From assembly GCF_003403035.1 (NCBI RefSeq), contig NZ_QURN01000007.1, forward strand, positions 1-64,000: a stretch of 64,000 nucleotides of DNA, written 5' to 3'. This document shows positions 7,010 to 19,618 of this stretch, one piece after another. The notes beneath the pieces are model-generated. The model searched no databases. It was not told the origin of the DNA and saw only the letters and a program-made list of their open reading frames with translations. The DNA comes from Mesorhizobium denitrificans (GTDB lineage Bacteria; Pseudomonadota; Alphaproteobacteria; Rhizobiales; Rhizobiaceae). A program made the position numbers and the translations under genes. Each line of letters starts with the position of its first letter. Position 1 is the stretch's first letter.

Positions 7010-8464
7010 TTACCGCGGCAGAACGGTCGAGCCCATCAGTGTTTCATCGATGGATGCCGCGGCCTGGCGACCTTCGCGGATCGCCCAGACCACCAGCGAC
7101 TGACCACGGCGAACATCACCCGCGACATACAGCCTGTCGATGTTCGTGCGATAATCCCGATCGTTTGCGGCAACATTCTGCGAACGGCGCGTGTCCGTGA
7201 TGATGTCCAGCTTGCCGTCCAACTCTGTCGTCACTGCTCCGCTGATCGGCCCGGCAAAGCCGATAGCAATAAATGCCAGATCGGCGCGGATCACAAACTC
7301 CGTTCCGGGGATAGGCTTGCGCTTTTCATCGACCTCGCAGCACTTCACGCCGGTCAGTTCGCCGTCCTCGCCGATAAACTCCAGCGTAGCGACCTGAAAT
7401 TCGCGCTGTGCGCCTTCAGCCTGCGAAGATGACGTGCGCATCTTCGTTGCCCAGTACGGCCAAACGGCGAGCTTGTTTTCCTTTTCGGGCGGCTGCGGAC
7501 GAATGTCGAGTTGCGTCACACGCACCGCGCCCTGCCGGAAAGCCGTGCCAACACAGTCCGATGCTGTGTCACCACCGCCGACGACGACGATATGCTTGCC
7601 GCCCGCGAGGATCGGCTCGGAAGGCCATGCTGACGACTGAATGCCCTCGCCTCCAACGCGCCGGTTCTGCTGCACCAGATAGGGCATAGCGTCATGCACG
7701 CCGTGGAATTCGGTGCCGGGAATACCCGCGGGGCGGGGCGCTTCCGAGCCGCCGCAATAGAGCACCGCGTCAAACTCAGCGAGCAAATCCTCAACCTTCT
7801 TGTCCACGCCAACATTGATGCCGCAATGGAACGTCACGCCTTCGCCGGACATCTGCACTACGCGCCGGTCGATATAGTGCTTCTCCATCTTGAAGTCTGG
7901 AATGCCGTAGCGCAGCAGGCCGCCGGGGCGGCTCTCGCGTTCATAGACATGTACCTCGTGGCCCGCGCGGCCAAGCTGCTGCGCCGCAGCCATGCCGGAG
8001 GGACCGGAACCGATTATCGCCACCCGCTTGCCGGTCTTTTTCTCGGCAGGGTAGGGGCGCACATAGCCGCTCTCGTAAGCCTTGTCGGCCAGCGCCTGCT
8101 CAACGGTCTTGATGGCAACCGGAATGTCCTCAAGGTTCAGCGTGCACGCCTCCTCGCAAGGTGCGGGGCAAACGCGGCCGGTGAACTCGGGGAAATTGTT
8201 GGTCGAATGCAGGTTGCGGATCGCCTGCTCCCAATCTCCATTATAAACCAGATCGTTCCAGTCGGGGATCTGGTTGTGGATCGGGCAGCCTGTTGGCCCA
8301 TGACAAAACGGAATGCCGCAATCCATGCAACGTGCGGCCTGCTTCTCGACCTCTTTATCAGACATCGGAAGCGTAAATTCGCGGAAGTGGCGAATGCGGT
8401 CGGATGCCGGCTGGTACTTGTGCACCTGCCGGTCGATCTCAAGGAAGCCTGTTACCTTGCCCAT
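7010..8464 (-). CDS. gltD: Glutamate synthase small (beta) subunit
   Basis: The 484-residue subunit oxidises NADPH and passes electrons to GltB for glutamate synthesis from glutamine and 2-oxoglutarate. The N-terminal Cys clusters (ARCMDCGIPFCHGPTGCP, then GRVCPAPCEEACTLN) bind 4Fe-4S centres. The FAD fold starts at IIGSGPSGMAAAQQLG and the NADPH fold at VVVGGGDTASDC. Length is normal. It follows gltB on the same strand after about 70 nt, forming the gltBD operon, and ends at a strong terminator. Confidence 0.97.
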   Translation of the reverse strand: MGKVTGFLEIDRQVHKYQPASDRIRHFREFTLPMSDKEVEKQAARCMDCGIPFCHGPTGCPIHNQIPDWNDLVYNGDWEQAIRNLHSTNNFPEFTGRVCPAPCEEACTLNLEDIPVAIKTVEQALADKAYESGYVRPYPAEKKTGKRVAIIGSGPSGMAAAQQLGRAGHEVHVYERESRPGGLLRYGIPDFKMEKHYIDRRVVQMSGEGVTFHCGINVGVDKKVEDLLAEFDAVLYCGGSEAPRPAGIPGTEFHGVHDAMPYLVQQNRRVGGEGIQSSAWPSEPILAGGKHIVVVGGGDTASDCVGTAFRQGAVRVTQLDIRPQPPEKENKLAVWPYWATKMRTSSSQAEGAQREFQVATLEFIGEDGELTGVKCCEVDEKRKPIPGTEFVIRADLAFIAIGFAGPISGAVTTELDGKLDIITDTRRSQNVAANDRDYRTNIDRLYVAGDVRRGQSLVVWAIREGRQAAASIDETLMGSTVLPR

Positions 8465-8533
8465 TTCAGTTCCAGTTCTCTTGGGCGGAGCTTCAGCTCA
8501 CGCCCTGGATTTCATATGATCGGAAGCGGATGC

Positions 8534-13258
<4,725 letters not shown>

Positions 13259-13387
13259 CGTCATTCCCTCCGTTCTGGCCCTTTCGGGCGACAATGGCCA
13301 AGGCATAACCCTTCAGCCGCTCAATGCAACCCACGCGAAACGCCGGACTGCGCAGATGCGCCCACCCGGCTATTCATGCGATCAAAT

Positions 13388-13406
13388 AAGACAGCAATAC
13401 TGTCCT
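13388..13406. promoter_or_regulatory. Inverted repeat upstream of gltB, possible operator
   Basis: AAGACAG-CAATA-CTGTCCT (arms GACAG / CTGTC) lies ~130 nt before the gltB start in an otherwise AT-rich promoter interval (13259-13533). The size suits an Lrp- or GntR-type dimer, but the regulator is unknown. Confidence 0.3.
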
Positions 13407-13533
13407 AAATTTATATGTCAGAAATCCAGGCTGCGCACAAGAAGGATTCGAAAAGAAATATGCTCGTTACAGAAACAAAATGTCGCGGCACGGCTGTTTG
13501 CCGCAAGCTTATAAGCGAAACGGCCTGCTGCGC

Positions 13534-14478
13534 TTAAGCCGACGATCCCGGAATATAGGCGTCGAACGCGGCCCAGAATTGCTGGAGATAATAATCGCGC
13601 TCCTGCAAAATCTCGTGTTTTGCGCCGTCGATCGTCACGCAATAGCTGGATCGCAGGTGTCGGGCATAGCGCTCGATGGCTCGACTCGAAACGACTGTAT
13701 CTGCCCCGGCGGCAACAAACAGAATCGGAATGTGCAGGCGCGCCATGTAATCGGGGTCGGATACGCGTCGCGCCGCGTGGACGGCTGCATGCATCCACCG
13801 AATCGTCGGCCCGCCTAGCGATAGTCTCGGGTGCGTGGTGAACAGCCTCACATTGCGCGCGTAACGGTCCGGATCACTCGTCACATTGTTGCGGTCAAAC
13901 GGTGTTGGCTTCCATTTGCCCCCGGTCGCGTAAAAGCTGCCAAAACCGGCTAGCTTCAACAGATTGGCCAGTCGTCTCAGCGTGTTTGCGGAAAGCGGCA
14001 TCCGTCCCACTTCCAGAAGCGGGGCGAGCAACACCATGCGCTCAACTCTGTTGCGCAGGCGCGGCGCGGCATCAAGCGCAATGAGCGCGCCCGTAGAATG
14101 CGCGACAATAAAATATGGCCCTCGGCAATCCGGCAGCACGATTTCGCTGAAAAACTGATCGAGATCGTCGGCGTAAACGTCAAAATCGGAAACGTCGCCG
14201 CGCAGCGGGTCCATCAATTCGCGGTCGGAAAGCCCTTGTCCGCGCCAGTCGAATGTCGCCACACCAAAACCACGCTCAATCAGCGAGCGTGTGGTTTCGA
14301 AATATTTTTCGATTGGTTCGTTGCGGCCCGGCAGCAATATGACCGTGCCTTTTATCGGGCGGGCGCTTGCCTTGAACAATGCGTAGCGCAAGCGCCTGTT
14401 GCCCTGTGCAACGATAAAGCCTGAATTTGCTCCATCGGGAATCTCATTGCCGGAGATTTCGAGCAGAAATTCTTTCAT
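13534..14478 (-). CDS. Alpha/beta hydrolase, lysophospholipase (PldB-like)
   Basis: The 314-residue serine hydrolase has an oxyanion stretch GTVILLPGRNEPIEKY, TFDWRGQGLSD, the nucleophile elbow VAHSTGALIAL, an acid in VAAGADTVV and a His in DGAKHEIL. This is the triad layout of lysophospholipase L2 / monoacylglycerol lipase. There is no signal peptide, so it probably acts at the inner membrane face. ATG 14478 (MKEFLLEISG) follows GAAGG; a longer frame to 14544 reads through low-complexity sequence. The gene is monocistronic. Confidence 0.87.
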   Translation of the reverse strand: MKEFLLEISGNEIPDGANSGFIVAQGNRRLRYALFKASARPIKGTVILLPGRNEPIEKYFETTRSLIERGFGVATFDWRGQGLSDRELMDPLRGDVSDFDVYADDLDQFFSEIVLPDCRGPYFIVAHSTGALIALDAAPRLRNRVERMVLLAPLLEVGRMPLSANTLRRLANLLKLAGFGSFYATGGKWKPTPFDRNNVTSDPDRYARNVRLFTTHPRLSLGGPTIRWMHAAVHAARRVSDPDYMARLHIPILFVAAGADTVVSSRAIERYARHLRSSYCVTIDGAKHEILQERDYYLQQFWAAFDAYIPGSSA

Positions 14479-14569
14479 AGGGCCTTCGATTTGCCGCCAC
14501 CGCGCACTCCCTACGGGTGATACCCGCACTGTCTGCAATTGCAAAGAGAAAGCGTCTGGTTACGGAAAA

Positions 14570-14690
14570 GCAAAGGCCGAAGGCACGTCTCCATGCCTTC
14601 GGCCAGTTGAGATCCCGGATGGAAGGGACGTTACGCCCGGAATCTGCCCACTTCAGCGCGCACCCCAACCGCCACGCGCCAACTATGAGT
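14570..14690 (-). ncRNA. Candidate sRNA with strong terminator
   Basis: On the minus strand a perfect 11-bp stem GGCCGAAGGCA/TGCCTTCGGCC (14575-14604) is followed by TTTGCTTTTCC, an intrinsic-terminator layout, but no gene ends here. Upstream sequence folds into a GCGCG...CGCGC hairpin and a CCGG...CCGG hairpin exposing GTCCCTTCC. This lies in the 451-nt interval between pldB and hsp20, where no coding frame is convincing. The 5' end and promoter are not clear, and the family is not recognised. Confidence 0.4.
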
Positions 14691-14776
14691 CGTGTGCATT
14701 TTGGTTAGAGCCGCATGAATGGAAGCAGAAAGGTTTGTTCATCTGCCGTTCATGTTCATTGCGATGACACAAGCCG

Positions 14777-14812
14777 TTGAAATCGATCGGGCCCTTGAAA
14801 TCGATCGGGCCA
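14777..14812 (+). repeat. Two tandem copies of an 18-nt unit in the hsp20 promoter
   Basis: TTGAAATCGATCGGGCC occurs at 14777-14793 and 14795-14811, a direct duplication with an 18-nt period. Each copy contributes a TTGAAA, so the duplication may have doubled the -35 element. Confidence 0.9.
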
Positions 14813-14822
14813 AAACCCAGAT
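14794..14822 (+). promoter_or_regulatory. RpoH (sigma-32)-like heat-shock promoter
   Basis: CTTGAAA (14794-14800), a 15-nt spacer and CCCAGAT (14816-14822) resemble the heat-shock consensus CTTGAAA-N13-15-CCCCATNT. It would start a leader of about 100 nt ending in the ROSE hairpin before hsp20. Confidence 0.55.
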
Positions 14823-14830
14823 CAGTGCAG

Positions 14831-14929
14831 CGGTCGCCGCAATCGGGACCGCTGATCCCACCGGAACGCCAAAATGGGTTCCGCAAGCGATCAAACGCAA
14901 GAAAACGTTGCTCAAAGGAGAACTAAAGC
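14831..14929 (+). promoter_or_regulatory. ROSE-type RNA thermometer in the hsp20 leader
   Basis: Just before the start, GTTGCTC (14907-14913) pairs with GAGAAC (14918-14923) around loop AAAG, leaving one G (14910) bulged opposite the Shine-Dalgarno AAAGGAG. A bulged G in a TTGCT strand masking the ribosome site is the hallmark of ROSE elements, which melt on heat shock to allow translation of small heat-shock proteins in rhizobia. The upstream part of the leader was not folded in detail. Confidence 0.75.
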
Positions 14930-15400
14930 ATGCGTCACGTTGATTTTTCCCCTCTTTACCGTTCCACCGTCGGCTTTGATCGGCTGTTCAATATGCTGGA
15001 TGCTCACGCTGCCCCCGAGGGTGGTCCGAGCTATCCGCCCTATAACATCGAGCGCACCGGCGAGAATTCCTATCGGATTTCCATGGCGGTAGCTGGTTTC
15101 TCGGAAGACGAAATTTCGATTGAAGCCCATCGCAATGTGCTCACGGTGAAGGGCGAGCGCGCCAACGAGACGACCGGCGAAGGCTCCGAGATACTGTATC
15201 GCGGCATCGCTTCCCGTTCGTTTGAGCGTCGCTTCCAGCTTGCTGATCATGTCGACGTAAGCGGTGCGAACCTCAAGAACGGCCTGCTTCACATCGACCT
15301 TCAGCGCAACATTCCCGAAGAACTGAAGCCTCGCAAAATCGAGATTGCTTCTGCCGGTGCGAAAGCCAAGCAGATCGAAGCAAAGACGACCAAGCAGTAA
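14930..15400 (+). CDS. Small heat-shock protein (Hsp20/IbpA class A)
   Basis: The 156-residue protein begins MRHVDFSPLYRSTVGFDRLF, typical of rhizobial class A sHSPs. The alpha-crystallin domain (residues ~38-130) spans YNIERTGENSYRISMAVAGF to the hallmark ANLKNGLLHIDL, followed by the IXI-like tail RNIPEE and PRKIEI. It forms ATP-independent oligomers that hold unfolded proteins. The RpoH-like promoter and ROSE hairpin upstream predict double heat control. A terminator follows at 15426-15454. Confidence 0.95.
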   Translation: MRHVDFSPLYRSTVGFDRLFNMLDAHAAPEGGPSYPPYNIERTGENSYRISMAVAGFSEDEISIEAHRNVLTVKGERANETTGEGSEILYRGIASRSFERRFQLADHVDVSGANLKNGLLHIDLQRNIPEELKPRKIEIASAGAKAKQIEAKTTKQ

Positions 15401-15425
15401 GCTTGCTTTAGCTGTCTGAGTAAAA

Positions 15426-15454
15426 GAGCCCTCGGCATTGCGCCGGGGGCTTTT
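15426..15454 (+). terminator. Rho-independent terminator after hsp20
   Basis: GAGCCCTCGGC - ATTG - CGCCGGGGGCTTTT forms a GC-rich stem followed by four Ts, 26 nt after the hsp20 stop. Confidence 0.8.
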
Positions 15455-15485
15455 GCTATCTGGATTTCGAGCGGTATACTTGCAT

Positions 15486-16679
15486 TCACCGCCGGATTGC
15501 AGTGGTCGTTTCGACCTGCATTGACGGCACCAGTTGCTGTTCACGCCGCAGCCAGGAAAAATCATCTGCCCGACCCGGTATCGGATGCGGCAACACGACA
15601 GGCTTGGGCGATTGCTTCGCAGGTGTCACGGCTGGCGCAGGCTGTGCGCCCAAAAGCTCCGTTCCGCCATCCATCTCCGGGTCATTCAGCGACATTGGCG
15701 GTGTGCGGTCGGGCTTTTCGGCGGGCGCTATCGGCCCGGCTTCGGGCAACTGATCTGTCGGCAAACCTGTTCCGGGCGCAGCCAGCCCCAAAATCTTGCG
15801 CAATGGCTTTTCGGCATAGAACGCGAACTTGGCTTTACCCTGCTTGGTCACGTTAATGCCATCGGCCGCGCGCAGCTTCACTGGTTGGCCGTTCACATCC
15901 GGCCCGCTTTGCACATAAGCACCTTGCTCGTCCGTGAAGCCATCCCAGATATCGATGAACTCGCCTTTGTTTGCCTGCGCCGCTGCGCGGTAAACATCGT
16001 TGAACGCGAGCATGTCGGAGGTCATTTTGGCGGTCTTGAACGCTGGCATACCCACCCAAAGGTAAGGCACTTTCCTTTGTTCAAGCAGATCAGCCAGCGC
16101 GCCGACGCGAACCTGATATTCCTTGAGCCACTTTTCTGACCGCACCTGCTCGCTGGTTCCATCGAGTTTCAATTGCTGGCGGTCGTTGGAACCCAGCATA
16201 ACGATAACCGCTGCGGGCTTTTCCGCATCCAGCATTGCCGGAAGCTCGGTTTGCCAGTTGAAATAATCCTGCCGAATAAACCCGGAAGACCCTTTGCTGC
16301 GATCCACAATGCGAATTGCCGGGTCCTGCGCGAACTGCGCGTCCAGACCTTCTGCAAGCCCACCCGCGAGAAAGTCACCCACGACCAGAACGGAGCGCGC
16401 GTCGGGCTTCTTTTCAACGATCTCGACGTCCGGCTCTTTGGGCACGACAACGCCGCCCGAACTCTTCTTCTTGGGTCGCTTTACGGCGCGCGGTTGCTGT
16501 TCCGGAATTATGTAGTAACGGCGTGGCTGTGGGCGGAAAATATCGAATATGCTCCAGGGCTTGCGCACCACCTCCTGTGCGGCGGTGGGCACGACGCCGA
16601 AGGCCAACAAGCCTGAAGCCAGAACTCCCGACGTCACAAGCGCTGCAACGACAGGGCGCAGTCTTTTGAACGGCTGCAA
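15486..16679 (-). CDS. DUF459 (SGNH-hydrolase fold) periplasmic protein
   Basis: The 397-residue protein has a signal peptide (~residues 1-34), a Pro/Lys-rich linker, and then the DUF459 domain. That domain begins at VLVVGDFLAGGLAEGL and contains VIVMLGSNDRQQL, VPYLWVGMPAF and DGINVTKQGKAKFA. The catalytic Ser of block I (GDS) reads GDF here, with Ser absent, so classical esterase chemistry is doubtful. The C-terminal 90 residues are Pro-rich. It lies 13 nt after the transglycosylase gene, so an operon for peptidoglycan or surface-polysaccharide modification is likely. Confidence 0.85.
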   Translation of the reverse strand: MQPFKRLRPVVAALVTSGVLASGLLAFGVVPTAAQEVVRKPWSIFDIFRPQPRRYYIIPEQQPRAVKRPKKKSSGGVVVPKEPDVEIVEKKPDARSVLVVGDFLAGGLAEGLDAQFAQDPAIRIVDRSKGSSGFIRQDYFNWQTELPAMLDAEKPAAVIVMLGSNDRQQLKLDGTSEQVRSEKWLKEYQVRVGALADLLEQRKVPYLWVGMPAFKTAKMTSDMLAFNDVYRAAAQANKGEFIDIWDGFTDEQGAYVQSGPDVNGQPVKLRAADGINVTKQGKAKFAFYAEKPLRKILGLAAPGTGLPTDQLPEAGPIAPAEKPDRTPPMSLNDPEMDGGTELLGAQPAPAVTPAKQSPKPVVLPHPIPGRADDFSWLRREQQLVPSMQVETTTAIRR

Positions 16680-16692
16680 CCCGTGCTCCTTA

Positions 16693-17913
16693 TTACTTAC
16701 TCCGCAGGTATTTTAGGACTTCCATGCTCGGATTGCCATCCTGTTCGACACCAATCTGAGCTTGAAATGCCTTGATGGCATCACGCGAGCCTTGACCGAT
16801 GCGGCCATCGAACTTGCCGTCATAATATCCATTTTCGGAAAGGCGCTTCTGCAATTCCTGTTTCTCGACGAACGAGAGCTTGGTGAATGGCCGTTGCCAG
16901 TCCTGCGCAAGCGATCCGTATCCGGCGATCTGATCTGCCAACAATCCCACGGCCAACGCGTATTTATCCGCATTGTTGTATTTCTTGATGACGTAAAAAT
17001 TTCTGAGCATCAGGAACGCGGGTCCGCCGCGTCCATCCGGCACTTTCAGCGTTGCCTTGTCTGACATATTGCGGAACGGCTTGCCATTGGCGCGTGTCAC
17101 GCCGAGGTTTTGCCATTGCGCCAGGGTCAACGTTCCCGCAGGCAATTTGCCGGGCGGCAAAGCCACCTCGTAGCCCCAGGTCTTGCCGGATTGCCAGCCA
17201 TTCTTGCGCAGCAGGTTTGCGGCGGTTGCCAATGCGTCCGGCACGGAGTTCCAGATGTCGCGGTGGCCGTTGCCATCCATGTCTACGGCATATGCCTGAT
17301 AGCTGGTCGGGATAAACTGCGTATGCCCCATTGCGCCTGCCCAAGAGCCGGTCAAATGACGCTCATCGATATCGCCCGTTTGCAAAATCCTCAGCGCGGC
17401 TATCAACTGGGTACGTGCGAATTTCGCGCGGCGGGGGTCTGCATAGGCCAACGTCGCCAGCGAACGCACGACATTGCGCATTGCCGCCGGGTTCTTGAGA
17501 ATCTCTCCATAGTTCGATTCCATCGACCAGATTGCGAGCAGCACATAGCGATCGACGCCGAAGCGCGATTCGATGCGGTCCAGCCACGGCTTCCACTTGC
17601 GCGCCATCGCGCGGCCGTTGGCGATAGATTCCTCATGCACGCGGTTGTCGAAATAATCCCAGACCGGCGCGGTGAACTCGGGCTGATAGCGCGCCTTTTC
17701 CAGCACTTCGGGGTCGGCTTCCGTCACACCGCGAAAAGCGCGGTCATAGGTGCCACACGATATGCCAGCCTCGGCAGCGGTTTTGCGAAAGCCAGCCACC
17801 CAGTTCTGGAAACCGGCATCCGCAAAAGCCGGAGCCGCGCCGATCATCGACAGCGAGAGTGCTGCTGCAAGCGCGACGCCACCAACGCGGCGCATCACCT
17901 TGTGCACGATCAT
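16693..17913 (-). CDS. Lytic murein transglycosylase (MltB family) with peptidoglycan-binding domain
   Basis: The ~406-residue protein has a signal peptide (cut near PAFADA), the SLT_2 catalytic domain with the glutamate in LLAIWSMESNYGE, AGAMGHTQFIPTSYQAYAVD and DIWNSVPDALATAANLL, and a C-terminal PG_binding_1 domain (NGYYDGKFDGRIGQGSRDAI). It cleaves glycan strands to 1,6-anhydro muropeptides in the periplasm. ATG 17913 and ATG 17925 both have fair ribosome sites; 17913 gives the more typical signal peptide. A TTTACCAT CtrA-like site lies at 17972-17979. Confidence 0.93.
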   Translation of the reverse strand: MIVHKVMRRVGGVALAAALSLSMIGAAPAFADAGFQNWVAGFRKTAAEAGISCGTYDRAFRGVTEADPEVLEKARYQPEFTAPVWDYFDNRVHEESIANGRAMARKWKPWLDRIESRFGVDRYVLLAIWSMESNYGEILKNPAAMRNVVRSLATLAYADPRRAKFARTQLIAALRILQTGDIDERHLTGSWAGAMGHTQFIPTSYQAYAVDMDGNGHRDIWNSVPDALATAANLLRKNGWQSGKTWGYEVALPPGKLPAGTLTLAQWQNLGVTRANGKPFRNMSDKATLKVPDGRGGPAFLMLRNFYVIKKYNNADKYALAVGLLADQIAGYGSLAQDWQRPFTKLSFVEKQELQKRLSENGYYDGKFDGRIGQGSRDAIKAFQAQIGVEQDGNPSMEVLKYLRSK

Positions 17914-18057
17914 TTCATTCTCCATCCGAAACCTTGAAGAACAAACATCGCTCGTACTGGTAAGCATTTCGTTTACCATAGATTGGCGCGCGCGCAAAAA
18001 CAGCGCGCTTCTTTAAGACAATCCGCCATTTGAGGCCGAAATCCGACGCCTTTCGAA

Positions 18058-19533
18058 CTATTGCTGCGCTTTTATGCCCAAATAAATGCTGTTCGTGGTC
18101 GCGTCGCGTCCATCCATCGTGCTGTTCACGTTTTCGTGTCGCGCGCGGCCCGTTAGCCCGAAATGGCGATTCATCCACCAGGTTGCGGAAGCTTCCGCTG
18201 TGTAAATCATGTCGTGGTCGCCACTGCCTTGATAGTCGCGATAGCCGATTCCGCCCGCAATGCTGCCGGTCAAATCCGAGCGCATTTGCCGTTCGACGGT
18301 AAGCAGGCCGGAGTACAGAATGGAACCGCTCCACCCCGGCGTTGTGGTGCCTTCCACTAGTGTCGTTCCGAGAAAATTCACGTTTGTTCCGCGAAACGGC
18401 GACCAGTTGATGTCAGCGCTGGCGTTCAAACCCTCTATCGCATCCAGCCGGTCATCATCCGGCTTTTCACGAACATAGCCGAGCGCGAGTTCGCCCCAGA
18501 ATTTCTCGCCGCGGTCAAATGCGATACCGGCCAGCGCCTCCTGATGACCTGCGGAGCGGTCATAACCTGCGCTGTCGATTTCCTCGTCATATTTGCGTCG
18601 CCCCGCGCGCACCTCAACGAATGGCGTCAGTGCTGGCGAAAACGAGTAGCCGGTCCGCAGTTTCGCCGTGGCCAGCGTGTTGTCGCGGTCGGCTTGCGAA
18701 ATCACGCTGCCGTCTTCCAGTTTCGCGGCGCCATACCATTCGCGATCCACATCACCGCCGATGGCGAGGCGCAGCTTTCCCGTATCCTTCAGAATTTCGG
18801 CGCGCCCGGTCAGCGTTTGTTGGGTCGGCTGGTCTGCCGCGCCAGTAATTTCAACAGGCGAATCGAATGATTCCGGCGCAACGCCGTAAGAGGAGAAAAC
18901 GCGAAGCCGGTAATCATTGGCGAGTTCATGAATGAAGGTCGCTTCGATCTGTGCTTCTGTTTGCTTCAGCTCTTCGCCGGAAATGGACTTTTCGAACGTG
19001 CTGAATGAGTTCAGCTCGAAACTGTCTCTTTCCCAGTCGGACACGACATTGGTTCTCATCGTGCTTTGCGAAACGATTGCGGCGCCGCCGCCGGGGCTGG
19101 AGGTGGCGTTCGAGGTTGCCAGCAAGCCCGTTTCGATGCTTGGACGCAAAATGAAACTGCCGGAACGAATGCCCGGCGAGGCAAACGCATCTTCCTCGTT
19201 GCGTCGCATCTGGCTCGTAGCGGCGCTTAAAGGCTGCGTTTTCGAAAGTCTGGGCTGTCGATCCTGCTTTTTGGCGGGCTCGACGCGGACATTGGGCTGG
19301 ACGGTCGCGGATGGCTGCACGGGCTGAACCCTGACAGCTTCGGCTGCCTCATCGCCATTGTCAGGCAATACGGGCAATTCTTGTGCATCGGCGGCGGCGA
19401 TGGCAATGGCGAAAAGCAGCGCGACCAGTGGCAGCGGCTTTCTCCAAGCTAGTCTTGAAGTTGAATTTTCAGGCTGTACCACAATGCAATCACCAATTGA
19501 ACCTACGCCGTGCCGCACGCTAGGCTTACTCAA
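18058..19533 (-). CDS. Outer-membrane beta-barrel protein (BBP2-like)
   Basis: A signal-like segment (PLPLVALLFAIAIAAADAQ) and a disordered Pro/Gln-rich spacer are followed by ~370 residues of alternating amphipathic strands ending in IYLGIKAQQ, typical of the beta-barrel porin 2 group of alphaproteobacterial surface proteins. Substrate unknown. The start is uncertain: TTG 19533 gives a long basic leader, while GTG 19482 (VVQPENS) would place the signal peptide closer to the N-terminus. It is divergent from kdsD, and the shared interval contains ATGGTTAA at 19546-19553. Confidence 0.8.
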   Translation of the reverse strand: MSKPSVRHGVGSIGDCIVVQPENSTSRLAWRKPLPLVALLFAIAIAAADAQELPVLPDNGDEAAEAVRVQPVQPSATVQPNVRVEPAKKQDRQPRLSKTQPLSAATSQMRRNEEDAFASPGIRSGSFILRPSIETGLLATSNATSSPGGGAAIVSQSTMRTNVVSDWERDSFELNSFSTFEKSISGEELKQTEAQIEATFIHELANDYRLRVFSSYGVAPESFDSPVEITGAADQPTQQTLTGRAEILKDTGKLRLAIGGDVDREWYGAAKLEDGSVISQADRDNTLATAKLRTGYSFSPALTPFVEVRAGRRKYDEEIDSAGYDRSAGHQEALAGIAFDRGEKFWGELALGYVREKPDDDRLDAIEGLNASADINWSPFRGTNVNFLGTTLVEGTTTPGWSGSILYSGLLTVERQMRSDLTGSIAGGIGYRDYQGSGDHDMIYTAEASATWWMNRHFGLTGRARHENVNSTMDGRDATTNSIYLGIKAQQ

Positions 19534-19545
19534 CGGTAAACATGT

Positions 19546-19553
19546 ATGGTTAA
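19546..19553. promoter_or_regulatory. CtrA-like half-site between the barrel gene and kdsD
   Basis: ATGGTTAA is the reverse complement of TTAACCAT. It lies in the 85-nt interval between the start codons of two divergent envelope genes. Confidence 0.4.
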
Positions 19554-19618
19554 TGTTACGTTAGGGTTTCATAACAGCAGGTGGACAGCAAACGCGCGAC
19601 AGGATAAGCGCATTCGCC

